A stretch of DNA of 64,000 nucleotides, taken from the NCBI RefSeq assembly GCF_020536995.1, contig NC_068367.1, positions 66,475,192 through 66,539,191 of the forward strand, given 5' to 3'. The notes below the pieces were generated by a model. That model did not search any database. It was not told where the DNA came from and worked only from the letters and a program-made list of their open reading frames with translations. Numbering within the stretch: the stretch's first letter is position 1; each line of letters begins with the position of its first letter. This document shows positions 48,606-59,447 of the stretch, one piece after another. Source of the DNA: Dreissena polymorpha. Taxonomy: Eukaryota; Mollusca; Bivalvia; Myida; Dreissenidae. A program made the translations under genes and the position numbers.

Positions 48606-49080
48606 TAAAAAATGTAAAACGTGTTCAAGTCTTTTTTTATTAAAGTCAAATGCATGCTATATTTGTTATAAACATACATATGATATACACTCAACAAAAG
48701 TTTAATAATCACTATACTACACTACACACCTGGCGTGTCTAATAGTCCCTATTAAAGCAATATAGTATAATACATGCGAAAGGTGCTTTTACCTATAAAT
48801 ATATATAAAAATATGTTTACTATTATTATAAAAAGCTTCTACAACAGTGTAATGAGATATATATAAAACACGTAAAGGTTAATGCAAGTATACATAAGGG
48901 TAAATTGGCTGAATTTTAAATTTTCAAAAATAATTTTTTTTATCGGTTTAGACAGTTTTATTTTTATTTTTTTGGTAGACTGCTCACTTTTCATGCTTTT
49001 ATTTTTATTTTTATTTATCCCCCCCGACTCAATTTTTTTGAAAAATTTCCCGTAAAACAAAAAAATTAAAAATGCTGGCC

Positions 49081-49175
49081 TTATCAGGGAGAAAACTGTC
49101 GCTTTTATGCTATTTAACGTTTAAAGAAAGTCTCTTCTTAGCAATAATCCAGTTAAGTGGGGAAATAGAACGTTG
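49081..49175 (+). mobile_element. P repeat, right half of the transposon's target
   Basis: TTATCAGGGAGAAAACTGTC, GCTTTTATGCTATTTAACG, AAAGAAAGTCTCTTCTTAGC and AATCCAGTTAAG are P sequence in order. They continue the left flank ending at 36031, so both are halves of one P copy. Confidence 0.78.
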
Positions 49176-49199
49176 ATTTAAATATTTTGCAAAACATAA

Positions 49200-50280
49200 G
49201 AAAGAAAACACACATATGTATACCTAACTGCGCATTTGTTATTGCGTTTCAGACCAAAAATGTGAGTTGTAAGTAAAAAAACATTATCCTTCAGGCAGTC
49301 TCAGTGTTACATCACAGATGCCAAAATGATCAGTTATCAGAGTACTATATACATCCTTGCCTTGTCTAACTGGTCAAATGTGAGAATGTAACTTAGAGCA
49401 TTTTCTACCATGTGATTTAATAGGTAAACAAGTCAGCCAATCAACAATGAGCACGTGTAAGGACAAAAATATTGACCAATCAAAAAGTGCACACAGCCAT
49501 GTTTGTTTTAGGATTATGTTGCTGGCAATTATAAATTTATCACATGCCATACCCTGTTTCCCATGAAATATAACCACTACATATATTTTTATCTTACACA
49601 TGTGTAATATTTGTTATTTTGCTAAAATGACGTTTCAACGTCAAATGACGTCACGAAATGTAAACAACATTCGGGATTTATCATTACGTTTGCTTAAATA
49701 TTGATTTAATTTGCTCATTTATAAGTCGTCCAGAAGATTCGTAAATAAGCTCGCCAAAGGCTCGCTTACTCATAAAATTCCTGAACTCGTTTCATAAAAT
49801 ATAGTTTGATGATTGACAGCTCATGCCAGATCCTATGTATATATATTTATATATTTACATGTTTTTTTTAGGAAAGATACAATCTGCGCATAGTTTTAGA
49901 TGGACACCTTAGGCTATTTTTATAGGAGAGCGGGACGTGGACAGCAAAGAAAGTGTCCAGTCATGTAGTCATTTAAGGAATACCATTGTTTCTTATCTTA
50001 CCTATACACAGATACATTTGTAAATTTAAAAATGTTGTAAATATGGAAACATAACTATACATAAATAAATCAAAACAGATATTAATTGGACTTGAATTCA
50101 TCTAGATGACTTAGTTGTTGTATATTTCATCACATGTTATTATACAGATGAATTATTATTTGACAATGTTTGAATGCGACTGACTTGCAATACTAGTATT
50201 ATATTAAAATGCTTTCACCTAAGTGATACCATTGTTGTCATTACTGCAAATCGTGCATGTGGTTGTTTATCAAACGACTA
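49200..50280. other. no gene seen; CRE-like palindrome
   Basis: AT-rich sequence. TGACGTCA at 49646-49653, preceded by two further ACGTC/ACGTT motifs, is the only regulatory-looking signal. Confidence 0.4.
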
Positions 50281-50289
50281 TGCAACAAG

Positions 50290-50555
50290 ATAAACATCAT
50301 GATTTTACAACGGAAGCCTCGTCAGCTGTGCGTGTGCTAGTGAACAAACGGGTACAAACTCCCGGACACCCTTGCAGACACTGTGGTCTTATAGTTATAG
50401 ACAGCAACATTCATGCCGTCGCCTCCTGTCAAAGACTGAGTGCACATTATTACGAGAGTGCCACATCCTCCCCGATACTAATCCATATGATACAGTGACA
50501 TTACTTCTATCAGCGGCCAACTCTCTCAATGATGAGACAACCAGACGTGTATGTA
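50290..50555 (+). pseudogene. LINE 3' coding remnant with zinc-knuckle motif
   Basis: One frame reads CRHCGLIVIDSNIHAVASCQ (C-x2-C-x10-H-x4-C), the pattern found at the C terminus of many LINE reverse transcriptases. The adjacent frame continues LLRECHILPDTNPYDTVTLL, so one frameshift near 50440 divides the region. The match resembles the end of the LINE at 60145 (VCSLCWIHTKNKLLHSVCFC). Followed by a poly(C) tract. Dead fragment. Confidence 0.5.
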
Positions 50556-50558
50556 TTC

Positions 50559-50577
50559 CCCCCCCCCCCCCCCCCCA
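50559..50577 (+). repeat. poly(C) tract
   Basis: An uninterrupted run of C. Confidence 0.95.
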
Positions 50578-51359
50578 CCAAGCAACAAATAAAGGGAGAA
50601 AACTCTAAAATAATGGAAGCAAAAGCTGCCAGGCATCTCCCCAGGATTTTGGTCAGGCACAGCGGCAAAACAGTGTGGATGGGGATTGGTGCAGAATGAG
50701 GATTGCCCCCATTCCACAAGGAGACAATTTTTTATGTGCACTGTTACTATATATGTATATCTATGTTGTAAAATGAGTTACATAGTATATGTACCAGTTT
50801 GTTGTGTTCTATTTTATTTTTTTGTTTTTATCACCTTGAAACAGCCTTTCACAAATATTGTTGCAGAATTGTTTCGCTTATTGGCCACTGCTTCTATGAA
50901 ATGTTGCTCAAATGGGTTCAATTGATAAAACTAACTAAAACTCAGCATGTTGGATGTTTCGCCTGATGGTAGCATACCTGTGTTAATTTTTAACTATTAT
51001 ATCAGGGATGGGACATTAATTTTAAATGTTGTTAAATTCAAACTTTTAACATTTTTTGTCCTATTTAGTAACAAATTGAATAAGCAACATTTTTTTAATG
51101 AATGACTTAAATAACTGTGTATGAATATTGTAAATCTAATAGCAAACAGACAAAAACACACAGACAGACCAAACACAATATGCCCTGTCCTTTGTGCTAT
51201 AACTTGTGAATTATCTTCAATTCTTAACTGCTATCCACACAGGTTTGTGGTGGCTGTTACGTCTCTAGTTGACCATCATCTGTATAACTGTCAAAGTTCA
51301 CAAATAACAAATCGTTTATTATTATTCTTAAAAATGTTAAAGTTAAGCTCAAGACGTAG

Positions 51360-52740
51360 TAGTTATGAACCTTCTTTGGGTCGCAGTAGCAGATTTCAAA
51401 ATCTAATCACGAACCCAAAGTTCAATGTCAAGGTCACAGGGGTCAAAACTTTTATGCACATGGATAGGTCTTTTCCAGATACACATGCGTACCAAATATG
51501 AAAGCAATATCTGAAGGGGCACAGACTTTATGAGTTTTTAATGAATCGCAGTCGCATATTTCAAAACCTAAACGCGGACCCAAAGTCCAAAAATTTCATG
51601 CGCATGGAAAGGTGCAGATTTCAAAACCTGAACGCTGACCTCAAGTTCAAGGTCAAGGTCACAGGGGTCAAAAATTGTATGCGCATGGAAAGGTGCTGTC
51701 CAGATACACATGCATACCAAATATGAAAGCAATATCTAAAGGGACACAGTAGTTATGAGCCTTTTTCGAATTGCCGTCGCAGATTTCGAAACCTGAATGC
51801 TGACCTCAAGTTCAAGGTCAAGGTAACAGGGAGGGGAATAAAAATTGAATGTGCATCGAAGGTGATGTCAAAATACACATGCATACCAAATATCAAAGCA
51901 ATATCTGAAGGGACACAGAAGTTGTGAGCCTTTTTCAAATCGCAGCTGCAGATTTTAAAACCTGAACGCGGACCCCAAGTTCAAAAATTGTATGCGCATG
52001 GAAAAGTGTTGTCCAGATACAAATTCCTCCCAAATATAAAAGCAATATCTGAAAGGACACAGTAGGGATGAGCCTTTTTCCAATCGCCATCGCAGATTTC
52101 AAAACCTGAATGCTGACCTCAATTTCAAGGTCAAGGTCACAGAGGTAAAAACATTTATGCGCATGAAAAGGTATTGTCCAGTTACACATGCATACCAAAT
52201 ATGAAAGAAATATCTGAAGGGACACAGTAGTTATGAGCCTTTTTCGAATCATGGTCGCAGATTTCAAAACCTGAATGCTGACCTCAAGTACAAGGTCAAG
52301 GTCACAGGGGTAAAAAATTGTATGAGCATGGAAAGGTGTTGTCCAGATACACATGCATACCATATATGAAAGCAATATCTGAAGGGACACCGAAGTTATG
52401 AGCCTTTTTCGAATCACGGTCGCAGATTTCGAAACCTGATCGCTGACCTCCAGTTCAAGGTCACAGGGGTCAGAAATTGTATGCACATGGAAAGGTGTTG
52501 TGCCCATACACATGCATACCACATATGAAAGAAATATCTGAAGGGACACAGCAGTTATGAGCCTTTTTTGAATCACGGTCGCAGATTTCAAAACCTGAAC
52601 GCTGACCTCAAGTTTAAGGTCAATGTCACAAGGGTAAAAAATTGTATGCACATGGAAAGGTGTTGTCCAGATACAAATGAATACTAAATATGAAAGCAAT
52701 ATCTGAAGGGACACCGAAGTTATGAGCTTTTTTCGAAAAG
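51360..52740 (+). repeat. tandem array of about 160-bp units, roughly eight copies
   Basis: Units hold GCAGATTTCAAAACCTGAAC, TCAAGGTCAAGGTCACAGGG, ATGCGCATGGAAAGGTG, ACACATGCATACCAAATATG and GAAGGGACACAG. The 303-codon minus-strand frame over it is a consequence of the repeat, with matching repeated blocks. Confidence 0.9.
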
Positions 52741-52787
52741 TGTGACACTGCGGATGCCGACACAAGTAACACCTATATGTCCCCTGA

Positions 52788-52834
<47 letters not shown>
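52788..52834 (+). repeat. (TA)n microsatellite
   Basis: About 22 TA dinucleotides at the end of the 160-bp-unit array. Confidence 0.96.
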
Positions 52835-52837
<3 letters not shown>

Positions 52838-52849
52838 AGGCGACACAAA

Positions 52850-53745
52850 AACTGCACTTATTGAACTGGATGAAGACCCTTTCAGTGGTTAGTTGGAAAA
52901 CATCATTGAAGTTTCCTTCATTGATAAAATAAGGAAATGATGTAACTCCATAAATAAATAAAAAACATGTTTTGTGAAATATGGCACCACAGTTTTTCAA
53001 GGCTCAAAATGGTTAATGAATTAAGTTTGTAAACCATGGTTTAAGTCATGATCAACAGGTTTTTTTTTCCACTTTTTGGGAAAATAGCCCATGGCTTTGG
53101 AATTGGGAATTTTATCGGCATTTTCATGAAATAGTGAAAATAAATTCATTAGCCTTTTTATTCCAAACAAAAAGTCCACAGATTAGGGAAATTAGGGAAA
53201 TACTAAATTTGATATAACTCTTTATAATCATTCAAATTAAAAGAACAAAATCATATAATACTTTGTTAGATGTAACTGAATTACAATTGAGATAAAATAT
53301 GCATTTTTTTGGGGGGGAAATTGGGAATTTTTTGCCACATTTTGGGAAAAAAGTAGACTTTTTGGGATTGGGAACATAGCCGAATTTCGGCTATAAAATC
53401 GGGCCAAAAAAAACCCTGATCAACCTTGTTTGTTCATGTTATTTCATGGATTTTTTTCCAAAATGGTGATAAGCCATAAAAACAAATAGTGCCATCATAA
53501 ATGGCCTACCATGGTTTCAATGTGCTTGTTTGAATATAATGTATAAAAAAATTAACTGAAGTTTTCGTTTTTATTTTTATTTCTCAAATCTGAGAACAAG
53601 TCCCTTTAAACACAAGGTAAGCAAGGCTTATATTGAAATCCATATCACTCTAGCACATATTACCAGTATTCTAAATCAAGATGTAACAGGAATGGACATA
53701 GGGCATCTCACAACAAAGCTTTTTATTTATCTATTTGAGCAACCC
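52850..53745. other. no gene seen
   Basis: Low-complexity AT-rich sequence with TTTTTGGGAAAA-type runs. Confidence 0.45.
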
Positions 53746-53749
53746 GGTG

Positions 53750-54268
53750 GGTACATGGAGCTTAATGCATGTGTGTAAAGTGTAGTCCCAGATTTGCCCG
53801 TGCAGTCCATGCAGGCTAATTAGGGAGGACAATTTCCGCCTGGACTGAATTCTTGTTAAGCATTTAGAAAAAAACTGTAAATGAAAAATTCAGTTAAAGC
53901 GGTGCATATTTGCCTGATTATCCAATGCGGACTGCAGTCAGGCTAACCTGGGACATCATGCAATAAACACACATGCATTATAAATTTAGCCCCATTGCGG
54001 ACTGCAGTCAGGCTAACCTGGGACATCATGCACTAAACACACATGCATTTAGCCCCATTGCGGATTGCAGTCAGGCTAACCTGGGACATCATGCACTAAA
54101 CACACATGCATTTAGCCCCATTGCGGACTGCAGTCAGGCTAACCTGGGACATCATGCACTAAACACACATGCATTTAGCCCCATTGCGGACTGCAGTCAG
54201 GCTAACCTGGGACATCATGCTCTAAACACACATGCATTTAGCCCCATTTTCCCAGAGCATGGCTTATT
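53750..54268 (+). mobile_element. P repeat copy with an expanded 3' segment
   Basis: GAGCTTAATGCATGTGTG, GTGCAGTCCATGCAGGC and CAGTTAAAGCGG form the P body. The right palindrome then repeats in tandem before the normal end CCCATTTTCCCAGAGC. Confidence 0.78.
53926..54248 (+). repeat. 63-bp tandem repeat, five copies, inside P
   Basis: Unit ATTGCGGACTGCAGTCAGGC, TAACCTGGGACATCATGCAC, TAAACACACATGCATTTAGC, CCC. Four copies are nearly identical and the first is a variant. The period is a multiple of three, which makes a spurious repetitive ORF. Confidence 0.92.
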
Positions 54269-54299
54269 TCTTTCATTCCACACACGTATAGTATATTAC

Positions 54300-55110
54300 A
54301 CAGGTAAACATTTTAATCTCCAAGCTTTAAGTATGCAATCATATTGACAGTTGGTACAAGGACTCTGTTCATAAGTGTACAGTAAATTTCTACTTACAGT
54401 TATGTTAGTTACAACTGTTAGTGACTGCTAAACAGGCATCAGACCATACTGTAACAGAGGCAAAGTATATTTCATGACCCATTCATTTACACAAAAAAAC
54501 ACATTTAAAAAAAACAAGTTAATAAATGTCGACAAATAACCAGAATGTACATGTAGTATAAAAGTGTTTTTTGTTGTTTTACTGCCAAATTACCTAAATA
54601 CTTAATACTTAAATAGGTATATCATGTAAAAAAAACATGTATTCACTGCTCAATTACTTCACAGACGAAAAATGGGGCCCACTATAATTTTGATCACACA
54701 TGCATTTTATAATTCATAAGGGGGGCATTCATAAGGGAGGGAGCATTAAGAGAATAAGTATGATATCCAGTACAGACTGTGTTAAACTGTTTATTCTAGA
54801 TAGTGTGCGCTTGTTAGCAGGTGGCCTCACCTGAAGTGGACATGACCGCTGGCTCACCTCAGATCGCCCCAGCCTATGTCTACACTCTTGATTTGATTTG
54901 GCTGCATGGTGTAGCCATGCTTATTGTGGTGTAGCCTGGTACACCTCAGACCAACCTAGCTCATGTCTCCATTCTTGATTGAGCATTGGACTTCATACAA
55001 TTGTAGCCATACAATTATTTGCTAATGATCATGCACTTACTTTGGAATAGGTTAAATCACTTAGAATTTACTAAAATTGGGAAATTGATGTGTGTTTTTG
55101 TTCTTGAAAA
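54300..55110. other. no gene seen
   Basis: AT-rich sequence; a local imperfect duplication around GGTGTAGCC (54900-54960). Confidence 0.4.
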
Positions 55111-55119
55111 ATGCTTTAA

Positions 55120-56945
55120 ACAAGAGATGTGTTTGTCAGAAACACAATGCCCCTATTGCGCCGCTTTGAAGCCATAAATTTTACCTTTGACCTTGAAAGA
55201 TGACCTTGACCTTTCATCACTCAAAATGTGCAGCTCCATGAGATACACATGCATGCCAAATATAAAGTTGCTTCAATATTGCAAAAGTTATGACCAAGGT
55301 TAAAGTTTTGACGCCGCTTTGAAGCCATATATTTGACCTTTGACCTTGAAGGATGACATTGACCTTGACCTTTCACCACTCAAAATGTGCAGCTCCATGA
55401 GATACGCATGCATGCCAACTATCAAGTTGCTATCTTCAATATTGCAAAAGTTATTGCAAAACTTTAACCTTGACTTTAACCAAGGTTAAAGTTTTGGGAC
55501 AGAATGACAGACAGACAGAATGACAGACAGACAGAATGACAGACAGACAGGCCAAAAACAATATACCCCGATCATTCGATCCAGGGGCATAAAAAGAAAA
55601 GAAACAAGAGCTGTGTTTGTGAAACACAATGCCCCCTACTGCGCTTTGAAGCTGCACGGCAGCATTTTAGAAACAAGCTTATAATTTTTAATGTAAAGGT
55701 CACAGTGACCTTGACTTTTGACCTAAAACCATGTTTGATTGTAGATCTCAATGAGATGCATGCACATGTGAAGTTTAAAGTACATAGACCCAAGAGTTTT
55801 CATTTTATGAGCAAGGTTAAAGTTTTGACGCCGCTTTGAAGCCATATATTTGACCTTTGACCTTGAAGGATGACATTGACCTTGACCTTTCACCACTCAA
55901 AATGTGCAGCTCCATGAGATACACATGCATGCCAACTATCAAGTTGCTATCTTCAATATTGCAAAAGTTATTGCAAAACTTTAACCTTGACTTTAACCAA
56001 GGTTAAAGTTTTGGGACAGAATGACAGACAGACAGAATGACAGACAGACAGAATGACAGACAGACAGGCCAAAAACAATATACCCCGATCATTCGATCCA
56101 GGGGCATAAAAAGAAAAGAAACAAGAGCTGTGTTTGTGAAACACAATGCCCCCTACTGCGCTTTGAAGCTGCACTGCAGCATTTAAGAAACAAGCTTATA
56201 ATTTTTAATGTAAAGGTCACAGTGACCTTGACTTTTGACTTAAAACCATGTTTGATTGTAGATCTCAATGAGATGCATGCACATGTGAAGTTTAAAGTAC
56301 ATAGACCCAAGAGTTTTCATTTTATGAGCAAGGTTAAAGTTTTGACGCCGCTTTGAAGCCATATATTTGACCTTTGACCTTGAAGGATGACATTGACCTT
56401 GACCTTTCACCACTCAAAATGTGCAGCTCCATGAGATACACATGCATGCCAACTATCAAGTTGCTATCTTCAATATTGCAAAAGTTATTGCAAAACTTTA
56501 ACCTTGACTTTAACCAAGGTTAAAGTTTTGGGACAGAATGACAGACAGACAGAATGACAGACAGACAGAATGACAGACAGACAGGCCAAAAACAATTTAC
56601 CCCGATCATTCGATCCAGGGGCATAAAAAGAAAAGAAACAAGAGCTGTGTTTGTGAAACACAATGCCCCCTACTGCGCTTTGAAGCTGCACGGCAGCATT
56701 TTAGAAACAAGCTTATAATTTTTAATGTAAAGGTCACAGTGACCTTGACTTTTGACCTAAAACCATGTTTGATTGTAGATCTCAATGAGATGCATGCACA
56801 TGTGAAGATTAAAGTACATAGACCCAAGAGTTTTCATTTTATGAGCAAGGTTAAAGTTTTGGGACTGACACACACATGCAATGACAGACAGACAGGCCAA
56901 AAACAATATACCTCCAATCATTCAATCTGGGGGCATAAAAAAGGG
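55120..56945 (+). repeat. TGACCTT/CAGA element with a 517-bp tandem triplication
   Basis: The first unit opens ACAAGAGATGTGTTTGTCAG. From 55289 a 517-bp block (GGTTAAAGTTTTGACGCCGC ... GAGTTTTCATTTTATGAGCA) recurs at 55806 and 56323 with only a few differences, and a partial fourth begins at 56840. Each has GACAGACAGACAGAATGACA and CCCCGATCATTCGATCCAGG. ORFs spaced exactly 517 bp apart are repeat by-products. Confidence 0.93.
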
Positions 56946-56961
56946 TATTAATATATTTATA

Positions 56962-57230
56962 AAAACAAGAGATGTGTTTGTCAGAAACACAATGCTGGCT
57001 ATTGCGCTGCTTTGAAGCCATATATTTTACCTTTGACCTTGAAGGATAACCTTGACATGTCACCACTCAAAATGTGCAGCTCCATAAGATACACATGCAT
57101 GCCAAATAATAAGTTGCTATCTTCAATAATGCAAAAGTTATTGCAAAACTTTAACCAAGGTTAAACTTTTGGGACATACACAATGAATGAATGAATGACA
57201 GACAAACAGACAGACAGAATTTTCTGAATC
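56962..57230 (+). repeat. TGACCTT/CAGA composite repeat, truncated
   Basis: ACAAGAGATGTGTTTGTCAG, one TTTGACCTTGAAGGATAACC unit and an AATGAATGAATGACAGAC tail without the usual purine-rich end. Confidence 0.72.
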
Positions 57231-57349
57231 AAATGAAAATATTTGTGAAAATAGTCACCAAGAAGTAAACTGAATGTTAATTGGTGGAGTTTAATAAATA
57301 ATTATACGGAATGACAAGTCAGATCTTTTCGTCATAAGTCTTATTGCTA

Positions 57350-57860
57350 ACAAGAAAGCCATGATGTCCCTTTAACCGATTTTATGGCACACCAACTCTA
57401 GGAAATTGAACTGGTGGTCAGTAGTAATTTACCTCACTTGACCCATATTCCAAACAGGAATTGATATAATCAAGAGGAGCATTCTGATCATGTTTTATCA
57501 ATATTTAATGATAAATGTGGCTCTAGAGTGGTAACAATTGTTTTTCTAAGACATTAAAACCTCTTTTTGATGCATGTGACACAGGTTTAAACTCGGCCAG
57601 GATATGGTCAACATAAACATAATCTGAAAATGTTTCGAGATTGAATTATAAATGTGGCTTCTAAAGTGATAATGATGTTTTTTTCAAGGATTGCTAAAGT
57701 GATGATGATGTTTTTTTAGGATTGGACCTGGTGACCTAGTTTTTGGACCCACATTTGAACTAAGTCTACTTATTGTTAAGAAAAACAATCTGCCAAAGGT
57801 TTAGTTACATTATATCATATATGTGACCTCTTGAGTTGAGTCATAACAAGGTTTTCCTAA
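57350..57860 (+). repeat. degenerate AACAAG-composite repeat
   Basis: AACAAGAAAGCCATGATGTCC followed by eroded units with AATGTGGCTTCTAAAGTG and GACCTGGTGACCTAG. Old relative of the 5.6-9.1 kb array. Confidence 0.5.
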
Positions 57861-57867
57861 CAATTAA

Positions 57868-58290
57868 TTCGGACCTAGTTTTAATGCATGTGAGTAAAGA
57901 GTATAGTCCCAGATGAGACTATGCAGTCTGCACAGGCTAATCAGGGACAATGATTTTCGCCTCAACTTGTTGTTTGCTAAGAAATAGACTTCGTTTTGAC
58001 TGCACAGGCTAAACTGGGAGGATATACTTTACACACATTCAATTAACCCTTTCAGTGCGGGAACCGAATTTTGAAGGCCTTTGCAAACAGTTTGGATCCA
58101 GATGAGATGCCACAGAACATGGCGTCTCATCAGGATCCAAACTGTTTGCTATTCTGATAGTATTTTTTGAAAAAAATCTAAGAAAATGCTAATTTTAGAA
58201 ATTCAGCAGACAAAATTTTAGCAGACGACAAATTTCCCAGCATGCAAAGGGTTAACCCATTTTTTTCAGAGCAAAGCTCATAAATATCGC
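57868..58290 (+). mobile_element. P repeat copy with MITE B inserted
   Basis: TTTTAATGCATGTGAGTAAA, AGTCTGCACAGGCTAATC and CTGCACAGGCTAAACTGGGA show a full P body. The right end ACACATTCAATTAA continues after the MITE as CCCATTTTTTTCAGAGC. Confidence 0.8.
58043..58255 (+). mobile_element. TTAA MITE, family B (copy 6), inserted in P
   Basis: TTAACCCTTTCAGTGCGGG to CATGCAAAGGGTTAA with intact hairpin. It sits in a TTAA of the P right end, so removal restores P. Confidence 0.85.
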
Positions 58291-59215
58291 GGCAGTTTAA
58301 CCAAACATTCTCCAGCATGTCCTCCAGCTACGCCCCTGGGTTTGCTTTAATCTGATACTAGAGTGGTCAAAAGGTGACACTTAAATCTGTTATGAGACTA
58401 GATAACATGGGGAGCTATTTCATTCATGTATATGGTTGGTAAAGGTCACAAATGTTATATAACTGAAGAGAACTGACTTATGGTCAGTGCCCCCTGCCCC
58501 CCAGGGCACTTTGAATTGGGAAAATATACGAGTAATTTTCTGGCTAAAAATGGGAAATTGTTGTTTTTGATGAATATCTGCAAACATTACAGAAATTCTT
58601 ATAAACAACAAAATGACAGCCAGTTTTAAAATGCCACAAATTCACATTTTTTAATTGTATCACATTCTATACCACACATTATGTACCTCAAGCTTGTTAA
58701 TTTTGTCAGATTTGGTATTATTAAAAAGCATGCACAGAGTGCAACTTATATCATTTAAAAAGGCAGTTGTGCCAATCTTATTCAGAACTCACAGAAAGAG
58801 CAGTTACTCCATCTGAATTAAACAATTAAGAACACAGGTTATGTTCCTTGTAAGCTTAAAGTATAAGGCTAAGGAAGGAAACAAGAGGGCCATAATGGCC
58901 CTGAATCGCTCCACTGTTTTTTTTACGCGCATGGGTTGAAATGTACTCAAGCATGTGACTTTCTCTTTCTATCCCTCGTCCCTCTGGGCGCTTAAAAGTT
59001 GGAAGGGTGAGCTTTTTTATATATGGAAAAAGTTACTACCGTGTTAACTAAACAGACTAAAAAGCCCGGGAATTGTTGCACAGGTTATAACGTAGGTACA
59101 TTTATCTCGCCAAAAGATATTGTTGTTCTTTCTATTTCACATATTTTTAGATGCTGAAGATCAAATCTAAGCATTTGATTTGAAACAGATTCACAAGACC
59201 CATAGGAATCAAAAT
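58290..59215. other. no gene seen
   Basis: Mostly unique AT-rich sequence; a lone repeat start AACAAGAGGGCCATAATGGC at 58879. Confidence 0.45.
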
Positions 59216-59218
59216 GCC

Positions 59219-59447
59219 TTAACCCTTTACCAAACGACACATTTTGGACTTTCCCAATTTGAAAGAGGTTGCAGACGACAATTGAATTGTAATGGAATAT
59301 GAAGGAAATGATCAGGTAGGGTAGAAATAATTGTGATAAAAGGAGAAATTGCTCATCTTGAGCCATTTCTCCTTTTATCACAATTATTTATAAAGTTGTC
59401 AGCTACAAACCCGTAAAATCCTGTTAGTGTTTGGTAAAGGGTTTATA
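59219..59447. mobile_element. hairpin MITE, family C
   Basis: Ends are TTAACCCTTTACCAAACG and GTGTTTGGTAAAGGGTTTA. A perfect 24-bp inverted repeat (59326-59349 and 59365-59388, starting AATAATTGTGATAAAAGGAG) has a 15-nt loop whose GCTCA/TGAGC can also pair. The termini resemble families A and B, suggesting one TTAA-targeting group. Confidence 0.75.

Larger units (their letters stand above)
45841..48995 (+). other. 3' part of the 13-kb element, non-coding
   Basis: AT-rich sequence with no convincing ORF. It holds AATAAA candidates, a TGCCCCCCTTCGAAG repeat at 47679-47900 and a 93-bp-period duplication (48458-48605) built on TGTGCATATTCCACCCATGG. It may include the 3' UTR and right subterminal region. 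Confidence 0.5.
36032..49080 (+). mobile_element. 13-kb TIR DNA transposon with DDE-like gene
   Basis: The left end starts GGCCAGCATTTTTTAATTTT and the right end, read on the minus strand, starts GGCCAGCATTTTTAATTTTT; 29 of the first 33 positions match without gaps. A second matching 24-bp A/T-rich block sits just inside each end (36084-36107 and 48996-49019). TTA flanks both ends (36029-36031 and 49081-49083), giving a 3-bp target duplication. The flanks outside join into a copy of the abundant P repeat (GACTGCACTGAGGC, then TTATCAGGGA), so the pre-insertion site can be read directly. The element holds one spliced plus-strand gene with a transposase-like core. Its introns contain later insertions: a tRNA-like dimer, a 1.6-kb TIR element, TGACC repeats and a SINE. 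GGCC termini with a TTA duplication recall PIF/Harbinger (TWA target), but the encoded protein does not look like a Harbinger transposase to me. Superfamily is left open. Confidence 0.78.

Noticed and set aside
36032-49080. Polinton or other virus-like large element
   Set aside because: The duplication is 3 bp rather than 6, and no polymerase, integrase, protease or capsid-type gene is visible; only one transposase-like gene is present.
50510-50741. Gly/Pro-rich ORFs
   Set aside because: Caused by the poly(C) tract at 50559.
51935-52846. 303-codon minus-strand ORF
   Set aside because: Covers the 160-bp-unit tandem array and ends in a TA microsatellite; the protein is a repeat of the same block.
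53973-54347. 124-codon repetitive ORF
   Set aside because: Generated by a 63-bp tandem repeat whose period is a multiple of three.
55451-56827. Sets of 68- and 73-codon ORFs
   Set aside because: They recur exactly 517 bp apart with the tandem triplication and lie in a non-coding composite repeat.
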